Origin: JBFWNZ01 sp050250795
Lineage (GTDB): Bacteria > Pseudomonadota > Alphaproteobacteria > UBA8366
NCBI GenBank assembly: GCA_050250795.1
Contig: JBFWNZ010000076.1
Location: forward strand, 1 to 12,937
DNA: 12,937 nucleotides
Direction of reading: 5' to 3'
Below the pieces are notes generated by a model. That model made no database searches. It saw only the letters and a list, made by a program, of their open reading frames with translations, and was not told the origin of the DNA. Below are positions 1-5,637 of this stretch, one piece after another (the stretch's first letter is position 1; every line of letters begins with the position of its first letter). A program made the position numbers and the translations under genes.

Positions 1-22
1 ACCGCCGCACCGCGCGGATGCG

Positions 23-44
23 GGAAAGGCCGCAAATGTAAACA
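23..44 (+). repeat. Direct repeat, copy 1
   Basis: A 22-base string here, beginning GGAAAGGCCGC and ending ATGTAAACA, occurs identically at 306-327. Both copies are preceded by a similar GC-rich lead (CGCGCGG). The sequence before copy 1 (about 2-20, CCGCCGCACCGCGCGGATG) also resembles 230-247. Copy 1 therefore looks like the end of an element that begins at or before the window edge, or a copy with an internal deletion. Function unknown. Confidence 0.75.
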
Positions 45-84
45 GGGGCGTCGCGTCCCCGTTTGGCTTTCCCTCCCTGCAAAG

Positions 85-196
85 CCGTCATGCGCGGGCT
101 TGACCCGCGCATCTCCAGGCGGGCGCGGCGTCGCGCGAATGCGGCCGGGGCCATGCCGCTGCGTCGCGATGCGCGGATCAAGTCCGCGCATGACGG
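85..196. repeat. Dyad-symmetric intergenic element (CGTCATGCGCGG type)
   Basis: The left arm at 85-113 (starts CCGTCATGCGCGG, ends CCCGCGCATC) and the right arm at 168-196 (starts GATGCGCGG, ends GCGCATGACGG) are reverse complements over 29 bases with two differences. About 54 bases separate them. Each arm is itself a short hairpin (GCGCGGGCTTGACCCGCGC on the left). This is the form of the mobile intergenic palindromes common between genes in alphaproteobacteria. It could fold as one long RNA stem, act as a transcription boundary, or be a passive miniature element. No transposase is nearby. Confidence 0.8.
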
Positions 197-244
197 ACAG
201 GAAAGGGCGGGCCGGAGGCGCGGCATGGGCCGCCGCACCGCGCC

Positions 245-327
245 GATGTCATCATTTGTCATCGTCGCGGTTCCCGGACGTGCGCGCGGCCTGCGCGCGG
301 TTCGCGGAAAGGCCGCAAATGTAAACA
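245..327 (+). repeat. Intergenic repeat unit, copy 2
   Basis: The unit opens with ATGTCATCAT, has a GC-rich middle, and closes with the 22-base string shared with 23-44. The ATGTCATCAT opening recurs near 500 ahead of copy 3. It also contains a close internal repeat, TGTCATCATTTGTCATC. The AT-containing ends stand out against the flanking GC. No coding potential is evident. Confidence 0.6.
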
Positions 328-329
328 TG

Positions 330-340
330 CCCCCCCCCCC
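330..340. repeat. Homopolymeric C tract (C11)
   Basis: Eleven consecutive C residues directly follow the end of repeat copy 2. Such tracts slip during replication and sequencing, so the length may vary between cells or be an assembly error. It is not inside a gene I can support, so phase variation of a protein is unlikely. Confidence 0.85.
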
Positions 341-341
341 T

Positions 342-435
342 CCGTCATTCCGGCCGCAGCGCAGCGGAGAGCCGGACTCCAGGGACGATAGGCTGTGCCG
401 CCGGCCCTGGAGTCCCGCCTTCGCGGGAATGACGG
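342..435. repeat. Dyad-symmetric intergenic element (CGTCATTCC type)
   Basis: The left end reads CCGTCATTCC and continues to GACTCCAGGG (about 342-383). The right end reads CCCTGGAGTCCC and continues to GGGAATGACGG (405-435). The outer and inner arms pair exactly, with a variable GC-rich middle. This is a different palindrome from that at 85-196 but of the same general kind. Sequences of the form CTGGA-TCCCGC-TTCGCGGGAATGAC are a widespread intergenic repeat in proteobacterial genomes. Likely passive or a transcription boundary; role not shown here. Confidence 0.8.
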
Positions 436-499
436 CCTTGGAGCGCCGCGGCCCGTTCCGCGCGCGGCCGATGGCCGTTGCTCCCGCGCCGGGCTGCGA

Positions 500-561
500 T
501 ATGTCATCATCGGGACGCGCCCTCGCGCAGCGTGCTGCGCGGATGTCAGCATATGTTAACA
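500..561 (+). repeat. Intergenic repeat unit, copy 3 (degenerate)
   Basis: The copy opens with ATGTCATCATC and closes with CGCGGATGTCAGCATATGTTAACAGG, cut here as GCATATGTTAACAGG at its 3' part. It matches the opening and closing parts of copy 2 but is shorter and diverged. Its last 18 bases (544-561) form a good palindrome, described separately. Confidence 0.5.
544..561. promoter_or_regulatory. Palindrome of form TGT-N12-ACA
   Basis: TGTCAGCATATGTTAACA is an 18-base near-palindrome. Its reverse complement, TGTTAACATATGCTGACA, differs only at positions that are transitions. The TGT-N12-ACA form is the consensus of several dimeric regulators, including the CrtJ/PpsR family. It lies 171 bases before the start codon of the SRPBCC gene. 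The similarity to regulator sites is suggestive only, because the same bases are also the end of a repeat unit. Confidence 0.3.
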
Positions 562-731
562 GGGGGCCTCGGCGCGGCGCGCGAAGGCCGGTGCCCCCGG
601 ATGAAGCCGGGCTTTTGGATATGGGGTGCGAAATCAGGAATAAAAGCGGAATCGGGGGTGATTTATCCCGGCACCCGTAGCGGCCCCGACCGCCGCGCCC
701 GCGCCCAGCCTTGACGCGAAAGGAACCGACC

Positions 732-1163
732 ATGACCCGTACCGACCCGATCACCATCGGCGCCTTCGTCCATGCGGCCCCCGCCGCGGCCTGGCGGGCC
801 TTCACCACGCCAGAGGCGATCACCCAGTGGAACCAGGCCTCGCCGGACTGGCATTGTCCCTGGGCGGAGGTCGATCTGCGCGAGGGCGGGCTGCATCGCG
901 CCCGCATGGAGGCACGCGACGGCTCCTTCGGCTTCGACCTGACCGGCACCTATGAGGAGGTGGATGCCCCCCGGGCGCTCACCCTGCGCCTCGAAGACGG
1001 CCGCCGCGCCCGCACCACCTTCGCCCCAGAGGGACAGGGCACCCGCGTCGTGACCGTCTTCGATCCCGAGGCGACCAACCCCGTCGACATGCAGCGCGCC
1101 GGCTGGCAGGCGATCCTCGACAGCTATGCCGCGTATGTGGAACGGACTGGCGGGGGCGGGTGA
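732..1163 (+). CDS. SRPBCC / AHSA1-like (START superfamily) protein
   Basis: A 143-residue protein of the SRPBCC superfamily, close to the AHSA1 (activator of Hsp90 ATPase 1-like) and polyketide-cyclase group. Family members form a helix-grip fold around a hydrophobic pocket that binds small lipophilic ligands. The ligand is unknown for most single-domain bacterial members. Visible family marks are the N-terminal VHAAPAAAWRAFTTPEAITQW (residues ~13-32, first helix after strand 1), the WHCPWAEVDLREGG turn (~40-53), the MEARDGSFGFDLTGTYEEV strand pair, and the C-terminal helix GWQAILDSYAAYVER. The length matches the family. I chose ATG at 732 because AAAGGA lies seven bases upstream. An in-frame TTG at 711 would add only seven residues and overlaps that binding site. 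Probably cytosolic, with no signal peptide. It is monocistronic as seen here, and the downstream gene is on the other strand. Confidence 0.9.
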   Translation: MTRTDPITIGAFVHAAPAAAWRAFTTPEAITQWNQASPDWHCPWAEVDLREGGLHRARMEARDGSFGFDLTGTYEEVDAPRALTLRLEDGRRARTTFAPEGQGTRVVTVFDPEATNPVDMQRAGWQAILDSYAAYVERTGGGG

Positions 1164-1202
1164 GCGGTTTGAGCCCTGATCTAGTGGCACCGCAAGCGCA
1201 GA

Positions 1203-1230
1203 ATATCTACAGTGATTACTCTGTTGATAT
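1203..1230. repeat. Inverted repeat across the stop codon of the AT-rich gene
   Basis: ATATCTACAG (1203-1212) and CTGTTGATAT (1221-1230) pair at nine of ten positions around an eight-base loop. The loop contains the TAA stop of the minus-strand gene (1216-1218). It may end or stabilise that transcript. There is no U-run beyond it on the minus strand, so it is not a classical intrinsic terminator. Confidence 0.4.
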
Positions 1231-2082
1231 CTTATTCGAGTTTGACTCCTCGCGCCACTCACTCCTGAGCATTAAGAATCCTGTACGAGAAATGTCACCA
1301 TCTTCATCTATAAACCCATTCGACTTTAGCAGGTAAATATCTTCGGTGCTAAACATGCTTCGAATGGCATCCCACCGTTTGTTTATCGAAGATATAGACA
1401 GATTCTCATGGCCTCCAATTTGTTCTAAAATTGTCCGAATTAATTGACGTAATCTTATGCGAGTTCTACGGGTGGGATGAAATTGCTCCAATTCAGCTTG
1501 TTGAATTCGGTGCTGTAAAGATTCGACCTCGGCTCGAGCTTGGGCGAGACCCATTTCCCGTTCTCGGAGTTGCTCAGCGATTTTCCTTTTTTCTCCTTCT
1601 TGAAGCATTGCTTTATTCAGTAAATCTTCGATAATTCTCGTCCTCTCTTCCTCCTGTTTGCGTATTTCAGATAGTTCTTTCTCTATTTCTTTTTCGGCGA
1701 CAGGGATATTAAAGGGAATTTTATCAAATTTATCCCCCAGTCTCGAATACCCTTCATCAATGTGGCGTAGCCTTTCGCTAAATCCACTCTCTATTCTGCC
1801 TAAAATCTCTGAAACATTATTAGTAAAGTGATAGGTTCTATCGTAAAATGTATTGCTTGTCTCTGTCGCTTTTAAATAAAAAATAATCGATAAAGACATT
1901 GAGAACAAAGCCAGTATTATGGACAGTAAGTCCGTTGGACTCAATTGTGCTATATCAATATTCCATTCGGATATTATCGCTTTATAACAAAATGTAACGG
2001 TGACAGCGAGAATGGAAAGGCTGCTCGCCCATTTTAGCGAGGACGAATTTTCAAAAAATCTCGCGAATTTTTGATCGGACAT
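1216..2082 (-). CDS. Two-helix membrane protein with long coiled coil, function unknown
   Basis: I do not recognise this 288-residue protein. Two hydrophobic segments lie at about residues 18-37 and 51-71, joined by a short linker. A soluble segment follows, then a highly charged Glu/Lys/Arg/Gln-rich stretch at ~127-200 with heptad spacing that should form a long coiled coil. A basic joint (PTRRTRIRLRQL, ~203-214) leads to a compact C-terminal domain (~215-275) containing SINKRWDAIRSMFSTEDIYLL and a GFIDEDGDISRTGF turn, which could be a winged-helix-like fold. Both ends of the helical hairpin are probably cytoplasmic. ATG at 2082 is chosen because a purine-rich GAGGGGGAAGGG sits just upstream. 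An extension to 2148 would add 22 Arg-rich residues. Codon use is AT-rich, unlike every neighbour, so the gene is probably imported. Membrane-anchored coiled-coil proteins occur in phage defence and in sensor scaffolds, but nothing here decides between them. Confidence 0.8.
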   Translation of the reverse strand: MSDQKFARFFENSSSLKWASSLSILAVTVTFCYKAIISEWNIDIAQLSPTDLLSIILALFSMSLSIIFYLKATETSNTFYDRTYHFTNNVSEILGRIESGFSERLRHIDEGYSRLGDKFDKIPFNIPVAEKEIEKELSEIRKQEEERTRIIEDLLNKAMLQEGEKRKIAEQLREREMGLAQARAEVESLQHRIQQAELEQFHPTRRTRIRLRQLIRTILEQIGGHENLSISSINKRWDAIRSMFSTEDIYLLKSNGFIDEDGDISRTGFLMLRSEWREESNSNKISTE

Positions 2083-2179
2083 ACCCTTCCCCCTCCCCCC
2101 ATCGTTTCTACGGACGCCGCACACACGTCGAGTAGAAAGAGTACACAATCAGTTCAATCTACGAAAGGGCGCTAAGGTA

Positions 2180-2198
2180 GGAATTAATGCATAATTCC
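2180..2198. repeat. Perfect inverted repeat near the island edge
   Basis: GGAATTA and TAATTCC are perfect 7-base arms separated by ATGCA. The repeat lies about 98 bases upstream of the start of the AT-rich gene and 34 bases beyond the stop of the amidohydrolase gene. It could be an operator for the former or a weak transcript end for the latter. No U-run follows. Confidence 0.45.
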
Positions 2199-2211
2199 GC
2201 CCGGCAAGACT

Positions 2212-2226
2212 CACGAGAATTTCGTG
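2212..2226. repeat. Small hairpin after the amidohydrolase stop
   Basis: CACGA and TCGTG are perfect 5-base arms around GAATT, five bases beyond the stop codon of the minus-strand amidohydrolase gene. A possible weak transcript end. The stem is short and has no U-run. Confidence 0.3.
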
Positions 2227-2231
2227 TACTC

Positions 2232-3266
2232 CTACCACTCCTCCCCGAACAGGAACTTCCACCCGGCCTTATACGCCACGATCTCCCGCGTCTCCGGCGG
2301 CAATGTGTCGAGCACGCTGCGCAGCGTGCGCGTCCATTCTTCGATGCGGGTCATGCGGTCGCCGCCGATGTCGAGCGCGGCGAGGAAGCGCCAGGGCTTG
2401 GCCACGATGAGATCGCGCCAAGCCTCGGGGCGGTCCCAGAAGCGGCCGTGGCGCTCGCCGCTGACGGGGTAGATCGAGTTGGGGCCGCCGAAGGCGGTGT
2501 CGATGTAGAGGTTGGGATAGCGGTCGAGCCAGTCCGCCAGGAAGTCGGGCGAATAGCGGGAGGCACGGGCGGCGTAGCGGATCTGGGCCAGATGGCACCA
2601 CAGCACCCTGGCCGCCGGATACTGCGCCAGCATCCGGCCCAGCGGGTCGAGCAGTTCGTCCTCGATCTCGTAATGAATCTGGAAGGGGATGCCGGTTCTG
2701 GCCGCGAAGGCGAACAGGCGGTGGCCCGAGGGGCCGTCGATGGGGATGTTCACGTCGCGGAACATGTCGCCGCGCTGTACCTGGCGCGGCGAGGGGTAGT
2801 GGCGGAACTCGAACTCGCCCATCAGCGGATAGCGGTGCTCGGCGATGAAGCGCTCATTGTCGTCGAGGAAATGCGCCTCGTTCCGCGTCCAGGCGGGATG
2901 GTTGCCGCCATTGCCGGTGGGGATGAAATAGGCCGGGTATGTCTCCCAGGCCTCCAGGGCATGGTCGCTCCAGGTCCGGCCCTGCTCCACCAGCTTGCCC
3001 GGCTGGTCCGCCGACAGGCACATCATGGCGATGCCGGCGCGGTCCATGTCGCGGGTGAAGTCGGCCAGGTCGATATCGACCGGGTTATAGGAGCTTTCGA
3101 TATCCAGCACCGGCAGCACGCCGTCGCGGCGGAAGGCCGCGATGCGGTCGAGATAGAGCGGCCGGGCGCGGGCGAAGTCGAAGGGCTGGAGCGCGCGGGC
3201 CGGGAAGGGCGCCAGCGCCGCCAGGGCCGCGCCGCCCGAAAGCTGGAGAAACCGCCGACGCCGCAT
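2232..3266 (-). CDS. Tat-exported amidohydrolase-fold protein
   Basis: A 344-residue protein resembling the amidohydrolase_2 (TIM-barrel metal hydrolase) family, predicted to act in the periplasm. The N-terminus MRRRRFLQLSGGAALAALAPFPARA has the twin-arginine pattern RRxFLQ, a hydrophobic core and an A-R-A cleavage site near residue 25. Barrel-like landmarks are FQIHYE (H198), VLWCHLAQ (H225) and the late strand AALDIGGD (D299). These correspond to the usual strand 5, 6 and 8 metal ligands. The expected N-terminal HxH is replaced by VLDIESS, so D55 and E57 stand where the two histidines should be. Metal content or catalysis may therefore differ. The C-terminus AYKAGWKFLFG matches the family's closing helix. 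ATG at 3266 is preceded by GGAGG at six bases. An upstream extension to 3371 would bury the Tat signal behind 35 residues and is rejected. It lies 88 bases downstream of the GGT-like gene and is likely co-transcribed. Substrate unknown. Confidence 0.85.
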   Translation of the reverse strand: MRRRRFLQLSGGAALAALAPFPARALQPFDFARARPLYLDRIAAFRRDGVLPVLDIESSYNPVDIDLADFTRDMDRAGIAMMCLSADQPGKLVEQGRTWSDHALEAWETYPAYFIPTGNGGNHPAWTRNEAHFLDDNERFIAEHRYPLMGEFEFRHYPSPRQVQRGDMFRDVNIPIDGPSGHRLFAFAARTGIPFQIHYEIEDELLDPLGRMLAQYPAARVLWCHLAQIRYAARASRYSPDFLADWLDRYPNLYIDTAFGGPNSIYPVSGERHGRFWDRPEAWRDLIVAKPWRFLAALDIGGDRMTRIEEWTRTLRSVLDTLPPETREIVAYKAGWKFLFGEEW

Positions 3267-3287
3267 GGGCCGCCTCCGCCGCCGAAG

Positions 3288-3306
3288 CCCGGCAGATGCC
3301 GCCGGG
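3288..3306. repeat. Hairpin between GGT-like and amidohydrolase genes
   Basis: CCCGGC and GCCGGG form a perfect 6-base stem around seven bases in the 88-base gap between the two co-directional minus-strand genes. It may act as an RNA processing or partial stop signal that sets relative expression. No U-run follows on the minus strand. Confidence 0.3.
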
Positions 3307-3354
3307 CCCCGCAGAAGATTACGCCCGCGGAATGCCCGGCATCCAGCGCCCTGA

Positions 3355-5178
3355 CTACCGTCCCGCCGCATACCCCTGCATGCCGCGCGGGTTCGCGGCG
3401 GCCTTGAGCAGGCCGTCCTGCTGGGACGCCGCGCACATGCGGCCCTCGGACCAGTCGCCGCCGACCTCGACGAGATGGCCGCGCCGCCGAAGCTCGCGGA
3501 TCGTCTCGGGCGGGAAGCGGCCCTCCAGCACCAGCCGGCCGGGGGTGGCGCGGCGGGGGTAGAAGGAGCTGGGGAAATGCTCGTTGTGGAAGGAGGGGGC
3601 GTCGATGGCCTGTTGCAGGTTCATGCCATGCAGGGCGTGGCGCAGCAGGAAGTTGAGCTGCCACTGGTCCTGCTGGTCGCCGCCGGGGGTGCCGTAGGCG
3701 AGCCAGGGCCGTCCGTCCTTGAGCGCCATCGAGGGCGACAGCGTGCTGCGCGGCCGCTTGCCGGGGGCGAGGCTGGCGGGCAGGCCCGGCTCCAGCCAGA
3801 ACATCTGCGCCCGCGTGCCGAGCGCGAAGCCCAGGCCGGGAATGGCGGGCGAGCTTTGCAGCCAGCCGCCGGACGGCATGGCCGAGACCATGTTGCCGTG
3901 CCGGTCGATGATGTCGACATGGCAGGTGTCGCCCGCCACCTGGCCGAGGGGGCCGGGGCGCGGCTCGGCCGGATCGGCGGCGGCGCGGCGGCCGGCGGTG
4001 GGCTCGCCGATCCCGGCGAGGTCGGATTTGGCCGAGGGGTCGTCGCCGCTGTGGCGGGCATAGTCGATCTCGGCGCCGAAGCCCTCGATCCGGCCGGGGC
4101 GCAGCTCCAGCGACGCCTCGTCGCCGACCAGGGCGCGGCGGCGCGCGGCATACGCCTCCGACAGCAGGGCCTCCATCGGCACGGGCACGAAGTCGGGGTC
4201 GCCGTAGAAGGCCTCGCGGTCGGCGAAGGCCAGCTTGGTGCATTCGGTGACGGTGTGGACGAAGTCGGCGCCCAGCGGGTCCATCGCCTCGATCGGAAAG
4301 CCGTCGAGCAGCGACAGCGCCTGAAGCTGCACCGGCCCCTGGCTCCACGGGCCCCCCTTGAGCACGGTCATGCCGCGGAAATCGAGCCGGGCCGGGGCCT
4401 CGTAGCGGGCGCGCCAGCGGGCCATGTCCTGGCCGGTCAGCAGGCCGGCATGGCGGCGGCCGGTCACGTCCATGAATTCGTTGCGGCAATGGCGGTCGAC
4501 GGCCTCGGCGATGAAGCCCTCGGCCCAGGCGCGGCGCATCGCCTCGATCCGCTCGGCGCGGTCGGGACCGGCGGCGCGGCCCTCGGCCAGCAGACGCTCC
4601 CAGGTGGCGGCCAGCGTGGGGTTCGCATGCAAGGCGCCGGGGGCGGGCGGCCGGCCGTCCTTGAGCCAGAGAGCCGCCGATTCCGGCCATTCCGTCTCGA
4701 ACAGGGGCTGGACGGCGGCGATGGCGTCGCCGACGCGGGCGACCATCGGCGCGCCCCTGGCGGCATAGCCCAGCGCCGGGCCGAACACCTCCTCCACCGG
4801 CAGGGTGCCGTGGTCGCGCAGCATCAGCATCCAGGCGTCGAAGGCGCCGGGGACGACGGCGGCGAGCAGCCCGGTGCCGGGCACCAGCCCCAGGCCGAGG
4901 CCCCGGTAATGCCCGCCGGTCGCGGCGGCGAGGGCCGGGCCCTGGCCGCAGAGCACGACGGACTCGCCGGTTGCCGCGATGTGCAGGATGGCGGGCATGT
5001 CGCCGCCGGGGCCGTTCAGATGCGGCTCCACCACCTGGAGGGTGAGGCCGGCGGCGACCGCCGCGTCGAAGGCGTTGCCGCCCAGCTCCAGCATCCGCAT
5101 GCCGGCCGCCGAGGCCAGCCAATGCGTGGAGGAGACGACGCCGAAGGTGCCGAGAATCTCGGGCCGGGTGGTGAACAT
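3355..5178 (-). CDS. Gamma-glutamyltranspeptidase-family Ntn hydrolase
   Basis: A 607-residue member of the gamma-glutamyltranspeptidase (GGT) family. These enzymes are made as a proenzyme, cut themselves before a threonine, and use it as the nucleophile. The family N-terminus is clear: GVVSSTHWLASAAGMRMLELGGNAFDAAVAAG and the oxyanion-region-like LNGPGGDM (~55-61). The processing site is GDTCHVDIIDRHGNMVS with T418 as predicted nucleophile and H420 two residues on. GKRPRSTLSPSMALKDG (~473-489) and GTPGGD (~496-501) complete the active site. Two differences from classical GGT stand out. The Arg that binds the gamma-glutamyl carboxylate in E. coli (RE-AP region) is absent, with CGQGPALAAA at the matching place, and the double-serine loop reads PGGD. 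This fits the broader YwrD/acylase-like branch, so the true substrate is uncertain. No signal peptide, so probably cytoplasmic. ATG at 5178 has GGAG eight bases upstream. An extension to 5229 adds Pro-rich residues only. Confidence 0.9.
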   Translation of the reverse strand: MFTTRPEILGTFGVVSSTHWLASAAGMRMLELGGNAFDAAVAAGLTLQVVEPHLNGPGGDMPAILHIAATGESVVLCGQGPALAAATGGHYRGLGLGLVPGTGLLAAVVPGAFDAWMLMLRDHGTLPVEEVFGPALGYAARGAPMVARVGDAIAAVQPLFETEWPESAALWLKDGRPPAPGALHANPTLAATWERLLAEGRAAGPDRAERIEAMRRAWAEGFIAEAVDRHCRNEFMDVTGRRHAGLLTGQDMARWRARYEAPARLDFRGMTVLKGGPWSQGPVQLQALSLLDGFPIEAMDPLGADFVHTVTECTKLAFADREAFYGDPDFVPVPMEALLSEAYAARRRALVGDEASLELRPGRIEGFGAEIDYARHSGDDPSAKSDLAGIGEPTAGRRAAADPAEPRPGPLGQVAGDTCHVDIIDRHGNMVSAMPSGGWLQSSPAIPGLGFALGTRAQMFWLEPGLPASLAPGKRPRSTLSPSMALKDGRPWLAYGTPGGDQQDQWQLNFLLRHALHGMNLQQAIDAPSFHNEHFPSSFYPRRATPGRLVLEGRFPPETIRELRRRGHLVEVGGDWSEGRMCAASQQDGLLKAAANPRGMQGYAAGR

Positions 5179-5282
5179 GCGCGCAACTCCGCCGCGGGCC
5201 GGGGGTGGCGTGGGCGGCGAGGATAGCACGGAAATCGGGTGGCGGGGCGGGCGCGGCGCGCAACCTGCGGCATGGCGGCGCG

Positions 5283-5311
5283 TTGGCGCGCCCCGCCGGC
5301 TGCGGCATACT
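5283..5311 (+). promoter_or_regulatory. Candidate sigma-70-type promoter for the cytochrome gene
   Basis: TTGGCG (5283-5288) and CATACT (5306-5311) are separated by exactly 17 bases. Transcription would start near 5318, leaving a leader of about 20 bases that carries the ribosome binding site GGAGGAGGA. Pattern match only. Confidence 0.45.
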
Positions 5312-5339
5312 GGGATACAGTCGAGCGGAGGAGGATGCG

Positions 5340-5630
5340 ATGCGGTGGATCGTCGGAGCGGTGCTGCTGGCCGCCGCCGCGGCGCCGGCCCAGGCGGCCG
5401 ATGCCGAAGCCGGGGCGAGGCTGGCGCAGCAATGGTGCAGCGGCTGCCACAGCATCGGCGGCAAGCCCGGCCCGGATGCCGCGCCGCCGCTGCCGCCGGG
5501 GCCGTCGCGCGACGCGGAATGGGTGCGCGGCTGGCTGCATGCGCCGCATCCGCCGATGCCCGACCTGCAGCTGGGCCGCCAGCAGGTGGACGATCTGGTC
5601 GCCTATCTGGAGACCTTGCGGGGGCGTTAG
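5340..5630 (+). CDS. Small periplasmic monoheme cytochrome c
   Basis: A 96-residue exported class I-type cytochrome c, presumably a periplasmic electron carrier. Residues 1-19 form a Sec signal (hydrophobic core IVGAVLLAAAAA, cleavage after AQA). CSGCH at 33-37 is the heme-binding CxxCH, with H37 as one axial ligand. M73 in HPPMPDL is the likely second. The C-terminal helix VDDLVAYLETLRG is the usual closing helix. The mature chain is short (about 77 residues), near the lower limit for a monoheme cytochrome c. ATG at 5340 follows a strong GGAGGAGGA. An extension upstream to 5205 would destroy the signal peptide position. It is divergent from the GGT-like gene and convergent with the flavoprotein gene, whose stop lies seven bases away. 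Redox partner not shown by context. Confidence 0.9.
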   Translation: MRWIVGAVLLAAAAAPAQAADAEAGARLAQQWCSGCHSIGGKPGPDAAPPLPPGPSRDAEWVRGWLHAPHPPMPDLQLGRQQVDDLVAYLETLRGR

Positions 5631-5637
5631 GCCGCGA

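Larger units (their letters stand above)
1..731. other. Repeat-rich intergenic region with no supported gene
   Basis: I see no convincing gene in this 730-base stretch. Open frames exist on both strands, but they run through dyad repeats, are rich in Arg, Ala and Pro as expected from GC-rich noncoding DNA, and lack credible ribosome binding sites. The stretch holds three copies of a short motif (ends near 44, 327 and 561), two palindromic elements (85-196 and 342-435) and a run of eleven C residues at 330-340. The last ~100 bases before the gene at 732 are less repetitive and probably hold its promoter, but I could not identify -35 and -10 boxes with a normal spacing. Confidence 0.7.
1165..2230. 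other. AT-rich block, probable horizontally acquired island
   Basis: Base composition changes sharply here. One sampled line inside (1621-1680) is about 37% GC, while one just outside (2281-2340) is about 67%. The shift begins right after the stop of the SRPBCC gene and ends just beyond the stop of the amidohydrolase gene. The block contains one gene and short inverted repeats near both edges. I see no transposase, integrase, tRNA or convincing target-site duplication at the borders, so the means of entry is unknown. Confidence 0.75.

Noticed and set aside
1..561. CRISPR array
   Set aside because: The repeats are few, unequal in length and spacing (about 283 and 235 bases), interrupted by different palindromes, and no cas gene is present.
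615..646. Promoter TTGGAT with TAAAAG before the SRPBCC gene
   Set aside because: The 20-base spacing is too long and TAAAAG is a poor -10, so I did not list it.
63..680. Plus-strand open frame of 205 codons in the left intergenic region
   Set aside because: It passes through two palindromic elements and two copies of the interspersed motif, has no ribosome binding site, and its translation is Arg/Pro/Ala-rich.
711..731. TTG at 711 as the start of the SRPBCC protein
   Set aside because: The AAAGGA at 719-724 lies inside that extension and is ideally spaced for ATG at 732, where the family's conserved sequence begins.
1165..2230. Target-site duplication or transposon ends bordering the AT-rich block
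   Set aside because: I compared the two edges by eye and found no convincing direct repeat. The inverted repeats at the two edges do not match each other.
2187..3407. Plus-strand open frame of 406 codons opposite the amidohydrolase gene
   Set aside because: It is a shadow of the Tat-signal protein, and its translation has no recognisable features.
3475..5226. Plus-strand open frame of 583 codons opposite the GGT-like gene
   Set aside because: It is antisense to a clear GGT-family protein, has low-complexity Gly/Ala/Val/Gln/His-rich content and no family features.
3023..5464. Minus-strand open frame of 813 codons overlapping the GGT-like and amidohydrolase genes
   Set aside because: It is in another frame of the same strand and gives Arg/Pro/Ala-rich translation without motifs. 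The two true genes explain the region.
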